This document shows, one piece after another, positions 7,450-15,677 of a stretch of DNA of 31,152 nucleotides (the stretch's first letter is position 1; every line of letters begins with the position of its first letter). The stretch covers positions 1 to 31,152 of the IMG/VR virus record IMGVR_UViG_3300034418_000477. One strand, written 5' to 3'. This stretch comes from a virus. A program made the translations under genes and the position numbers. The notes beneath the pieces were generated by a model that had not been told where the DNA came from, searched no databases, and worked only from the letters and a program-made list of their open reading frames with translations.

Positions 7450-8883
7450 ATGGCTGGATCATTACAGGCGAGTCCTGGGGTATCGATTACTCCTAGCTCC
7501 GTCAAGGCAACATTGCCTACGAATTATATTACAAATTTTGACTTTTTGAATCAGTATTTACCTGATACATATGAAGCTGAATTTGAGCGTTATGGGAACC
7601 GATCAATCGCATCATTCTTGCGAATGGTTGGCGCAGAAATCCCTAGTAACTCTGACCTTATCAAATGGGCAGAGCAAGGAAGATTGCATACAAAGTATAC
7701 TGCACTAACATTTGGTTCTTTAGGAACACCTGCTGCTGGTCAGCAAGTATTTACTTTAGCTTCAGGTACTTGTAACTTCCGAGTAAATCAAACTGTATTT
7801 TTATCTTCAGAGCAAGTTGCTTCAGAGTCTGCTAAAGGTGTAATTGTGGCTGTAACAAGCTCAACATTTACAGTAGCATACTATGAAAATTACGGTTCTT
7901 CACCTTTTAGTGGAAGTACAACTGGAGTTACTGCATTTGTTTATGGATCTGAGTTCTCAAAAGGAACTAATGGAATGGATGGGTCTTTAGAGGCTGAGGA
8001 TGAAATCTTTGATGTTAAACCAATTATCATTAAAGATACTTATCAAGTTTCAGGATCTGAAATGGCTCAAGTTGGATGGGTTGAAGTGACAACTGAAAAC
8101 GGTGCTACAGGATACCTTTGGTATATGAAGTCTGAGCATGAGACTCGTTTACGATTTGAAGATTACTTAGAAATGGCTATGGTGGAAGGAGTTCCTGCTG
8201 AAGGATCATCTGGAGCATTGAGTTATTTATCGCCAGCTTCTTCAGCAGCTCCAGGATCAACTGCTGGATCAACTGCGGCTGGTACTAAGGGATTATTCAA
8301 TGAAATCGAAAATAGAGGTAACGTATGGTCTGGTGGTAATCCATCTGCTTTGTCTGATTTTGATACTATCGTACAAAGATTAGATAAGCAAGGAGCTATC
8401 GCTGAGAACGTATTGTTCTTGAATCGTCAATTCTCTTTCGATATCGATGATATGTTGGCTGCTCAAAACTCTTACGGTGCTGGTGGTACTTCATATGGTT
8501 TATTTGATAACGATGAGCAAATGGCATTAAATCTTGGATTTGCAGGATTTAAAAGAGGATATGAGTTCTACAAAACTGACTGGAAATACTTGAATGATGC
8601 AACTCTTCGAGGAGGTTTAGTTGGTGGTGCTGTTAATGGTATCCTTGTTCCTGCTGGTACAATGAGTGTTTACGATCAAATTCTTGGTAAGAACGCTAGA
8701 CGACCATTCTTACATGTTCGTTACCGAGCTTCTGAGACTGAAAACAGAAGATATAAAACTTGGATGACAGGTGGAGCTGGTGGTGCAATGACTAGCGACT
8801 TGGATGCAATGCAAGTTAACTTCTTGTCTGAAAGAGCACTTTGTACAATGGGTGCAAACAACTTCATGATCTTTAACGGATAA
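7450..8883 (+). CDS. Major capsid protein (HK97-fold expected)
   Basis: This 477-aa protein lies directly after the scaffold and before a strong terminator, so it is the natural major capsid gene. The N-terminal arm (residues 1-45) is followed by ASFLRMVGAEIPSNSDLIKW and EQGRLHTKY, a pattern I associate with capsid proteins of crAss-like and related phages. A Gly/Ser/Thr-rich beta segment at about 90-175 could be a surface domain. Residues 265-285 form an Ala/Gly/Ser loop (SAAPGSTAGSTAAG). The C-terminal half holds RFEDYLEMAMVEG, LFLNRQFSFDIDDMLAAQ and RRPFLHVRYRASETENRRY. CGT and CGA Arg codons are more frequent here than in neighbours, which use almost only AGA; this fits high expression. 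The terminator follows 12 bases after the stop. Confidence 0.85.
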   Translation: MAGSLQASPGVSITPSSVKATLPTNYITNFDFLNQYLPDTYEAEFERYGNRSIASFLRMVGAEIPSNSDLIKWAEQGRLHTKYTALTFGSLGTPAAGQQVFTLASGTCNFRVNQTVFLSSEQVASESAKGVIVAVTSSTFTVAYYENYGSSPFSGSTTGVTAFVYGSEFSKGTNGMDGSLEAEDEIFDVKPIIIKDTYQVSGSEMAQVGWVEVTTENGATGYLWYMKSEHETRLRFEDYLEMAMVEGVPAEGSSGALSYLSPASSAAPGSTAGSTAAGTKGLFNEIENRGNVWSGGNPSALSDFDTIVQRLDKQGAIAENVLFLNRQFSFDIDDMLAAQNSYGAGGTSYGLFDNDEQMALNLGFAGFKRGYEFYKTDWKYLNDATLRGGLVGGAVNGILVPAGTMSVYDQILGKNARRPFLHVRYRASETENRRYKTWMTGGAGGAMTSDLDAMQVNFLSERALCTMGANNFMIFNG

Positions 8884-8895
8884 TGACAAATAACG

Positions 8896-8927
8896 AGAGG
8901 GAGATTCGTCTCCCTCTTTATTTTTTT
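8896..8927 (+). terminator. Rho-independent terminator after the capsid gene
   Basis: AGAGGGAGA (8896-8904) and TCTCCCTCT (8909-8917) form a 9-bp perfect stem around a TTCG loop, followed by a T-rich run to about 8927. UUCG is an exceptionally stable tetraloop. It lies 13 bases past the capsid stop and closes the head transcript. Confidence 0.9.
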
Positions 8928-8946
8928 AAAAATTAAATTATATAAA

Positions 8947-9711
8947 ATGGAAACAAAAGTAAAACTAGCGAAGCTAGAACCAAAAGATAGAACCTATCTA
9001 TTAAAAGGAGAAAAATCACCTCTAAGCTATTTCTTAGCATCTAGAGATACACCGAGAAGAAGGTTGTTGTATTTCAATGAAGAAACAAACACAAATCATC
9101 CTTTGCGTTACGCAAGAAATTCTAACACACCATTTCAAGAGGATCAAGATAAAAATGTAATACTAGAGCCAGTTGTTTTTGAAGATGGTGTATTAAGAGT
9201 ACCAAAAACAAATCCTGGTTTACAATTATTTATGCACTATCATCCAGGAAATGGAAGTGAGTTTTATGAGTTTGATAATGAGAAAGATGCTCAAGAAGAT
9301 GTTGATATGATAAACTTTGAGATAGATGCATTAATGATGGCTAGAGAGCTTGATGTTACAACCTTAGAAGCTATTGCTAGATTGGTGTTATCTAGAGATG
9401 TATCTACAATGAAATCTTCTGAGATAAAAAGAGATATGTTGTTATATGCTAAAAGATATCCTGTTGATTTTATGGAGGCAGCATCAGATCCTTTATTAAA
9501 AGTAAACAATATAGCTGCTAGAGCAATATCAGATGGTTATTTTACGTTTAGAGCAGGTAAAGACATTCATTACAACTTTAAAGAAAATAAGAAAAGATTA
9601 TTGACTGTTCCATTTGGAAAAGATCATATTCATGTACTTGCTTCTTATCTACAATCAAAAGACGGTCTTGAGCTATACAAATATCTTCAAGAACAGATGG
9701 AAGAAAAATAG
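8947..9711 (+). CDS. Conserved virion-region protein of unknown function
   Basis: This 254-aa protein has a charged N-terminus (VKLAKLEPKDRTYLLKGEKSP) and a conserved-looking block LQLFMHYHPGNGSEFYEF at about residues 95-112. A helical half follows (DVDMINFEIDALMMARELDV, then MLLYAKRYPVDFMEAASDP) and an acidic end. No catalytic motif, signal peptide or membrane helix is seen. Proteins of this size lie just after the capsid gene in related phages and are usually listed as unknown or head-associated (recalled). No TAnnTTTG promoter is visible in the 19 bases between the terminator and the ATG, so it may depend on read-through. It ends in TAG, which is in frame with the next ORF. Confidence 0.8.
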   Translation: METKVKLAKLEPKDRTYLLKGEKSPLSYFLASRDTPRRRLLYFNEETNTNHPLRYARNSNTPFQEDQDKNVILEPVVFEDGVLRVPKTNPGLQLFMHYHPGNGSEFYEFDNEKDAQEDVDMINFEIDALMMARELDVTTLEAIARLVLSRDVSTMKSSEIKRDMLLYAKRYPVDFMEAASDPLLKVNNIAARAISDGYFTFRAGKDIHYNFKENKKRLLTVPFGKDHIHVLASYLQSKDGLELYKYLQEQMEEK

Positions 9712-9719
9712 TATCTTTG
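9712..9719 (+). promoter_or_regulatory. Bacteroidota-type -7 promoter element (TATCTTTG)
   Basis: TATCTTTG begins on the base after the TAG stop of the 254-aa gene and lies 31 bases before the ATG at 9751. It matches TAnnTTTG exactly, and the same octamer recurs at 10091. No -33 element is visible. It is probably a dedicated promoter for the 93-aa gene, whose own terminator follows. Confidence 0.7.
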
Positions 9720-9750
9720 TGGTATTATTAACCCATTAAATTTTTTAACA

Positions 9751-10032
9751 ATGGAAAAGTTTATCAAAATTTCAGTTACAGGTTTAGGAGACCAATTAGT
9801 TTCTGTTTCTGGTGTAAAATTAGTAGATGAAGCTTCAGCTACAGCTACAGCTACTACTATTCATTATGCTGATGGTACAGTTACAACTATAACTCATGCA
9901 GCTGATACTGCTTTTAGTGTATTATTAGCTATTCAAGATGCAATGTTATCTGCTTTAATTAAGCCTTGGACAGACGTTGCTCCAGTTGAAGTTAGCTTAA
10001 ATGTAGCAGTTAGTGGAATAGCTAACGCTTAA
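9751..10032 (+). CDS. Small beta-rich protein in its own transcription unit, candidate decoration/virion protein
   Basis: This 93-aa protein is rich in Ala, Thr, Val and Ser with almost no charge (ATATATTIHYADGTVTTITH). It lacks Cys and looks like a compact beta fold with one helix (FSVLLAIQDAMLSALIKPW). I recall similar 90-110 aa proteins (MEKFIKI.V...LVSV.G) near capsid genes in Bacteroidota phages, without known function. It alone lies between a promoter at 9712 and a terminator at 10059, which suggests strong, independent expression. A capsid decoration or other high-copy virion protein would fit (inference). Confidence 0.8.
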   Translation: MEKFIKISVTGLGDQLVSVSGVKLVDEASATATATTIHYADGTVTTITHAADTAFSVLLAIQDAMLSALIKPWTDVAPVEVSLNVAVSGIANA

Positions 10033-10058
10033 TACATTTACCTAAGTATTTAAAGAAG

Positions 10059-10087
10059 GGCACTTTTTAATTGAAGTGCCTTTTTTT
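10059..10087 (+). terminator. Rho-independent terminator after the 93-aa gene
   Basis: GGCACTT (10059-10065) pairs with AAGTGCC (10074-10080) around an 8-base loop and is followed directly by seven T residues (10081-10087). It isolates the 93-aa gene from the tail operon. The next promoter starts only four bases after the T run. Confidence 0.88.
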
Positions 10088-10090
10088 ATT

Positions 10091-10098
10091 TATCTTTG
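10091..10098 (+). promoter_or_regulatory. Bacteroidota-type -7 promoter element (TATCTTTG)
   Basis: TATCTTTG is identical to the element at 9712 and lies 14 bases before ATG 10113, so the transcript leader would be only about 8 bases. It follows the preceding terminator almost without spacing. It should drive the connector and tail operon (10113-17357). Confidence 0.7.
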
Positions 10099-10112
10099 TA
10101 AAAAGACACTCC

Positions 10113-10811
10113 ATGATCAATGAAGTTAGAAATACCGTTCTATCTATATTAAGCAAGGACAATAGAGGATACATAACACCATTCGAGTTCAATTTGTTTG
10201 CCAAGCAAGCACAAAGAGAAATCTTTGAGAACTATATGCAGCAGTATTCAAACGCCTATCTTAAGAGAATTGGTAGAGCATACGGAGAAGGGTATACGGA
10301 TGTTCCTAAAAGAATAGCTGAAGGTATGGATATATTTTATACTACAGCTGCATTAACATATTCTGGGAATCATTTTACTACACCAGCAAATATGTATCTT
10401 TTAGATAAGCTTGTATATCTTAATACAGTAGAGGTTGAAAAAGTATCACATAAAAAAATACTAAACTTATTAAATTCAAATCTTACAGCTCCTACAGTAT
10501 CTTATCCATCATACACATATGATGAGATTGGACTTATTGTATATCCTAATATAATAACTACAGATATATCTGCATCTTATTTAAGATTCCCAGCAGACCC
10601 TAAATGGACATATGTAGCTATGGGGCCTGGAGATTCAGATCCATTATTTAATCCATCAGCTCTTGACTATCAAGACTTTGAAGTGTCTGGAGATGAGTTT
10701 ACAATGTTAGTTGTAAAGATTCTAGGGTATTGTGGTGTTTCTATAAGGGAGCAAGATATTGTTCAAATTGCAAAGACTCAGGAGATACAAGATACTCAGC
10801 AAAAACAATAA
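10113..10811 (+). CDS. Head-tail connector/ring-type structural protein (putative)
   Basis: ATG 10113 (MINEVRNTVLSILSKDNRGY) is chosen as the start. A longer in-frame TTG at 10071 lies inside the terminator stem-loop and upstream of the promoter, so it cannot be real on this transcript. The 232-aa product begins with helices (FEFNLFAKQAQREIFENYMQ), which I associate with connector or adaptor proteins of crAss-like phages. A mixed beta domain ends in FEVSGDEFTMLVVKILGY, and the C-terminus is Gln-rich. No enzymatic motif is present. It is the first gene of the neck/tail operon, three bases before the next gene, which has the same helix-then-beta outline. Confidence 0.72.
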   Translation: MINEVRNTVLSILSKDNRGYITPFEFNLFAKQAQREIFENYMQQYSNAYLKRIGRAYGEGYTDVPKRIAEGMDIFYTTAALTYSGNHFTTPANMYLLDKLVYLNTVEVEKVSHKKILNLLNSNLTAPTVSYPSYTYDEIGLIVYPNIITTDISASYLRFPADPKWTYVAMGPGDSDPLFNPSALDYQDFEVSGDEFTMLVVKILGYCGVSIREQDIVQIAKTQEIQDTQQKQ

Positions 10812-10814
10812 CAG

Positions 10815-11723
10815 ATGGGATATATAACTAATTATCAATACTATACAAATAATGGAATAATACCTACAGATTCTAATTGGGGTTCTTATCAGTATGTTAG
10901 TTTAGCTGACATAGTGAACAACTTTATGCTTATGTATGTAGGTAACGATAAGCTTGTTAATAATGTTGATCGATACAATGTTTTATTCCATGCTAAAAGA
11001 GCTGTACAAGAGCTTAATTATGATGCTTTAAGAAATATAAAAGTTATAGAGTTTGAATTAGGTGATGATTTAAAAATGATTATGCCTCCAGACTATGTTA
11101 ACTATGTACGTATATCAATGTTAAATAATGGGGTATTATTTCCACTTGTTGAGAATAGAACTCCAATGTCAGCGACATCTTACTTGCAAGATAATAATCT
11201 TGATATTGTATTTGATGTTAATGGAGAGATTGTCACTGGCACATCAAGACTTGATATATTAAGGCAAGACAAACAGTTATATACTGGAATGGGTCCATAT
11301 CAAGGACAATATGGTTATTATTGGGATGGCGATTGGTATTTTGGATATAACTTCGGTAAAAGGTTTGGTTTAAATACTGAAGAGGCAAACGTAAACCCAA
11401 AGTTTCATATAAATAAAGCTGCTGGTGTAATTGATTTTTCTACAGGCGTAGAGAACAAAACAATTGTGTTTGAATATATATCTGACGGAATGGAGAATGG
11501 TGATGACTCTCTTATCACAATCAACAAGCTTGCAGAAGAATATCTTTACGCTTATATTAAATGGGCATTACTTAACAATAAATATGGCGTTCAAGAGTAC
11601 ATCGTAAATAGAGTACGAAGAGAAAAAACAGCTACTCTTAGAAACGCAAAAATAAGGATGAGTAATTTACATCCAGCTAGATTGCTGATGTCATTAAGAG
11701 GTAAAGATAAGCAGATAAAATGA
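10815..11723 (+). CDS. Second head-tail connector/ring-type structural protein (putative)
   Basis: This 302-aa protein shows SLADIVNNFMLMYVGNDKL, then YNVLFHAKRAVQELNYDAL, a helical start like that of the preceding protein. It continues with FELGDDLKMIMPPDYVNYVR, a motif I recall from neck or ring proteins of crAss-like phages. A Tyr/Gly-rich loop (YQGQYGYYWDGDWYFGYNFG) lies near residues 155-175. The C-terminal helix NKLAEEYLYAYIKWALLNN and a basic tail complete it. The stop overlaps the next start as ATGA, giving translational coupling with the tail stabilization protein. Confidence 0.75.
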   Translation: MGYITNYQYYTNNGIIPTDSNWGSYQYVSLADIVNNFMLMYVGNDKLVNNVDRYNVLFHAKRAVQELNYDALRNIKVIEFELGDDLKMIMPPDYVNYVRISMLNNGVLFPLVENRTPMSATSYLQDNNLDIVFDVNGEIVTGTSRLDILRQDKQLYTGMGPYQGQYGYYWDGDWYFGYNFGKRFGLNTEEANVNPKFHINKAAGVIDFSTGVENKTIVFEYISDGMENGDDSLITINKLAEEYLYAYIKWALLNNKYGVQEYIVNRVRREKTATLRNAKIRMSNLHPARLLMSLRGKDKQIK

Positions 11724-14700
11724 TTAATCTAAAAAGAACATTTGTTAATGGCAAAATGAATAAAGACCTTGAGGAGAAACTGCTCCCCAATGGTCAGTAT
11801 TTAGATGCATTAAATATAACTTTAGATAGTGCTGAGGGATCTAATATAGGGTCTATTCAAAATTCAAAAGGAAACTCTTTAATATCAGATATAGCCACTG
11901 TAACAGGGCTAACAGTTTCAAATGCTAGAGCTATAGGTGCTGTATCGTATGAACCAGAGAATTTAATATATTGGCTTGTTACAAGTGATAACTTTGATGC
12001 TATATTTGAGTATAATGAGATCAGTGGTGTTACAAGTAAGATATTACTGAGTACCACTGGCCAATTGAACTTCAATAAGATATATGCTGTAACAGGTATA
12101 AACTACATACCTGCATCCAGAGATTTAGGTCCATATTTATTTTGGACTGACAATCTGAATCCACCTAAGAGAATCAATATAGCAAGAGCAAGAGCGTGGG
12201 TAAATGATGATCCTAACATTGATATTGATACTAATGTTATATTAAGACCACCACTAGACTCTCCAAAGATAGAGATGTCTGTAAATACTGCTGATGAAGC
12301 ATCAACAAATCTTGAGGATAAATTTGTGTATTTTGCATATAGATATAAGTATGTAGATAGTCAATATAGCTCTATGTCTCCATTTTCAGCTGTAGCTTTT
12401 CAGGCTAAAACATTTGGATACGATTATGAGACTGGTGACAATATCGGTATGGAGAACACCTATAATCAGGTGGAGATATCGTTTAATACTGGCAATGAAT
12501 ATGTTGAAGAAATACAAGTTGTTTTTTACGATACATTTGGAACTACAACATACCTGATAGACTCATACAACAAAAGTGAGTTAGGATGGAATGACGATGA
12601 CACACAGAGTATAACATTCTCAAATAACAAGGTGTATACAGCTATTGATGTGTCTCAGATAAACAGATTATTTGATAACGTACCATTAAAAGCTAAGGCA
12701 CAAGAGCTTATCGGAAATAGAATAGTGTATGGAAACTATACGCAGTTTAGAGATATTATAGATGCTAATGGAGACGACATATCGATTGACATGACTGTTG
12801 ACTTAGTGTCATACCCGATAACAGTACCAAATATTGGTACAAAGACCTTTAGGTCAGACAGAGATTATGAATTAGGTATTATATATACAGATGAGTATGG
12901 TAGAATGACCACTGTATTGACATCTGAAAACAATGCTATATATGTGCCGCCATCTGTCTCTGACCAGGCAAATACATTTAAGCTAACTATAAACAACGAA
13001 GCTCCTGAGTGGGCTACTAATTTTAGAATAGCAATAAAACAACCTACTGGTGAGTACTATACAATATATCCATTAAACTTTGTTTTAGATGGTAACTTTA
13101 GATATTTCAAAATAAATGAAGCTGACAGAGATAAAGTTGCTATAGGCAAATATATCATATTTAAATCTAGCAATACGGCTGCTACATACTCAACCAATAA
13201 ATATAAGGTATTAGAGTTAGAAGTAAAAGGAGATGACTTTGTTGCTGGAGCACCAGAAGGACTATATTTTAAAGTAAAAAGACAAGGTGGCGATTCATTT
13301 CTTGATGAAGGTTTTTCTTATACTGCATACAATGCTTCAACAGGTAGAGGGCCAGCGGCAGGTATAACAACATCTGAAACTCCAAATCCAATACAAGGTG
13401 GAACTTTAGGGGGTGGATTTAGTGATGTAAATCAATATCCTGTTTATTATTCAATAACAGGTGATAACTCACTACCTTTACCATATCCATCTATACAGTC
13501 TAACTTTACTTCACCTTTTTTCTCAAAAACAGATAGAAGGATAGTTGTTGAAATACTTACTGCTACAACATTTAGATGGACAAGTGACATAACATTAACT
13601 TCATGGACTACTGATACGATTCCATCTGGCTTGACTTACAACATACTTGAGGGATCTGGTGACACTGAAACTGATTTTAATATTGTTTTTGATACAGATG
13701 GTAACAATCCTACAATACAGTATAATATAGGTGATAGATTTGTATTCAATGTTAGAGGACGTCAAAGCGGTCTTTCTTCTTTATTTGCAGGTACACCATT
13801 TGATCCAACAAATTTTCTTGGTACTTATGGAATTAGTAATGTAATACCTTTTAGTAGTAGAGCTGGAGGTGGTAGTGGGATTGTTTATGGAGGACATTGC
13901 TTACTGAACTTTAATAGTCCAATATATCAAGGAGCACAAATAGAAATAAAGATATTAAATGACGGTGCTCAATTTGCTACTAATGATGCTATAACAAATA
14001 CATTTACTCCGTCAACAAAATATTACGTTAATTTAGAGGAGTGGTGGTACAATGAAGGGCGTATTCAATGGGATCAATATGACGGCACTGGAACAAGTAC
14101 TTCTTTAACTGATCCGTCTAAGGGAATAACTTTTAGACATGGCACAAATTATTCTACTCCTGATGCTGATGGATCTGGATCTAATGATCCAACAAATGTT
14201 ATAACTCAAGCAACGTCACCATTTTCTGGTGCTCAGGATTTATTTATGTGTATAAGGGGCTATGGTGATCCGTCAGGAAGAAATGAAATAAAAGCAGAGC
14301 TAACAATAACCCAAACAGAAAGCAACAACAAACTATCAGCAGAGACTGTACCTGATGATGCTAATCTAGAGATTTATCATGAGCTTAGTCATACATACGA
14401 AATAGAGAACGGTCAGCACAAAATATCTTGGGAATATGCAGACTTTACACCAGGAGGATTTTATACTTATCTAGGACCATTAAACCCTACTACTCCAAAT
14501 GTATTGACAGATAAAAAACACTCATTTAATGTAGGTGAAACAATATATGTTGAAAATCCTGGTTCACCGACAGTAGGTCCTCCAACTGGTTACTACAATA
14601 TAATAAGTGTTTTAGACGAATATACTATAGAAATAGACTGGCCTTTTGTGTCTGGCGCAACTACACCAGGTAAAGTGTTCTATCAAGACTACGAGCAAGA

Positions 14701-15676
14701 CCAATCAATCGGTAATCCTTGCATCCTAGAGATCAACCACATAACCTCTCAAAACTCAGACTTTAATGCCTTTGCATTTGGTAATGGCGTTGAGTCAAAC
14801 AGGATATTAGATGGGTTTTTAAATCCACAGATGAAATACTCTCAAAGGGTAACATCTACGATAGAAGATTATAAAGAACAAACAAAAGAAACATCGTTAG
14901 CGTATAGCGGTCTATATGTCGGCAGTACTTCCGTTAACAACTTAAATGAGTTCAACCTATCTCAAGCTAACTTCAAGAACTTAGACATAAAGTATGGCCC
15001 TATACAAAAGCTGTACGCTAGAGATACTGATCTATTGGTATTACATCAGGACAAGATAACAAAAGTACTATATGGCAAAAACTTGTTAGTTGATGCTGTA
15101 GGTGGTGGCACTGTATCTTCAATTCCAGAGGTATTGGGTAATCAGACTGCACATCCATCGGAGTATGGTATTAGTAATAATCCTGAGAGCTTTGGTAAGT
15201 ACTCAACGTCACTATTCTTTACAGATGCTAGAAGAGGTGCTGTATTGCAGATGGACGGTGATGTTGTTACTGAGATATCTGATAAAGGTATGCGGTCATA
15301 CTTTAGAGATGTTATGCGTGACAATCCTAACACTCAAAAGTTAGGATGCTACGATCCACATGATAATGTGTATATATTAGCGTTTAATGACCAGTCAGTA
15401 TTCCCATGTAGTTTATCTATAAGACCTAGATCTATAAAACTTCCCAGCTCATCAGTAGGAGCACTATTTTTTACTATAACATCTAACACATCATGGACTG
15501 TATCTAAAGATCCTGCTGATACATGGGTATTCTTAAATACTACTTCTGGTTATGGTAATCAAGAGATATATGGAAGTGTATCGACAAATTCAACAGCAAT
15601 GGATAGAGTAGCTATAATAACAGTGACGTACTGTGATGGTTTAGAAGAACAATTTACCTTAACTCAAGAAAGATAA
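11720..15676 (+). CDS. Tail stabilization/muzzle protein, N-terminal part, with C-terminal BACON-like domain
   Basis: This 1318-aa protein starts with FVNGKMNKDLEEKLLPNGQY and LDALNITLDSAEGSNIGSIQ, the signature I know from the large 'stabilization' (tail/muzzle) protein of crAss-like phages. Further conserved-looking blocks are LFWTDNLNPPKRINIARA, KFVYFAYRYKYVDSQYSSMS, LIGNRIVYGNYTQ and LFFTDARRGAVLQMDGD. The tail-core part runs to GCYDPHDNVYILAFND (about residues 1209-1224). Residues about 1231-1316 are then a BACON-like beta-sandwich (SNTSWTVSKDP, then RVAIITVTYCDGLEEQFTLT). Family members normally continue within one chain into a block that is here found in the next gene, so the protein is split. 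Beta-rich throughout; no signal peptide. It presumably forms the short tail around the portal axis. Confidence 0.85.
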   Translation: MINLKRTFVNGKMNKDLEEKLLPNGQYLDALNITLDSAEGSNIGSIQNSKGNSLISDIATVTGLTVSNARAIGAVSYEPENLIYWLVTSDNFDAIFEYNEISGVTSKILLSTTGQLNFNKIYAVTGINYIPASRDLGPYLFWTDNLNPPKRINIARARAWVNDDPNIDIDTNVILRPPLDSPKIEMSVNTADEASTNLEDKFVYFAYRYKYVDSQYSSMSPFSAVAFQAKTFGYDYETGDNIGMENTYNQVEISFNTGNEYVEEIQVVFYDTFGTTTYLIDSYNKSELGWNDDDTQSITFSNNKVYTAIDVSQINRLFDNVPLKAKAQELIGNRIVYGNYTQFRDIIDANGDDISIDMTVDLVSYPITVPNIGTKTFRSDRDYELGIIYTDEYGRMTTVLTSENNAIYVPPSVSDQANTFKLTINNEAPEWATNFRIAIKQPTGEYYTIYPLNFVLDGNFRYFKINEADRDKVAIGKYIIFKSSNTAATYSTNKYKVLELEVKGDDFVAGAPEGLYFKVKRQGGDSFLDEGFSYTAYNASTGRGPAAGITTSETPNPIQGGTLGGGFSDVNQYPVYYSITGDNSLPLPYPSIQSNFTSPFFSKTDRRIVVEILTATTFRWTSDITLTSWTTDTIPSGLTYNILEGSGDTETDFNIVFDTDGNNPTIQYNIGDRFVFNVRGRQSGLSSLFAGTPFDPTNFLGTYGISNVIPFSSRAGGGSGIVYGGHCLLNFNSPIYQGAQIEIKILNDGAQFATNDAITNTFTPSTKYYVNLEEWWYNEGRIQWDQYDGTGTSTSLTDPSKGITFRHGTNYSTPDADGSGSNDPTNVITQATSPFSGAQDLFMCIRGYGDPSGRNEIKAELTITQTESNNKLSAETVPDDANLEIYHELSHTYEIENGQHKISWEYADFTPGGFYTYLGPLNPTTPNVLTDKKHSFNVGETIYVENPGSPTVGPPTGYYNIISVLDEYTIEIDWPFVSGATTPGKVFYQDYEQDQSIGNPCILEINHITSQNSDFNAFAFGNGVESNRILDGFLNPQMKYSQRVTSTIEDYKEQTKETSLAYSGLYVGSTSVNNLNEFNLSQANFKNLDIKYGPIQKLYARDTDLLVLHQDKITKVLYGKNLLVDAVGGGTVSSIPEVLGNQTAHPSEYGISNNPESFGKYSTSLFFTDARRGAVLQMDGDVVTEISDKGMRSYFRDVMRDNPNTQKLGCYDPHDNVYILAFNDQSVFPCSLSIRPRSIKLPSSSVGALFFTITSNTSWTVSKDPADTWVFLNTTSGYGNQEIYGSVSTNSTAMDRVAIITVTYCDGLEEQFTLTQER
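15410..15673 (+). other. BACON-like domain at the end of the 1318-aa tail protein
   Basis: The last ~86 residues show the BACON outline: a strand ending in FFTITSNTSWTVSKDPADTW, a TTSGYGN turn, STNSTAMDRVAIITVTYCDG and a final strand EEQFTLTQ. BACON domains are common in Bacteroidota surface proteins and were noted in crAss-like phage tail proteins, where mucin or glycan binding is suspected. The assignment comes from visible motif order; binding is inferred. Confidence 0.75.
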
Positions 15677-15677
15677 T

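Noticed and set aside
10071-10112. Upstream TTG start for the 232-aa connector gene
   Set aside because: The TTG is inside the terminator hairpin and upstream of the promoter at 10091, so ATG 10113 is the sensible start.
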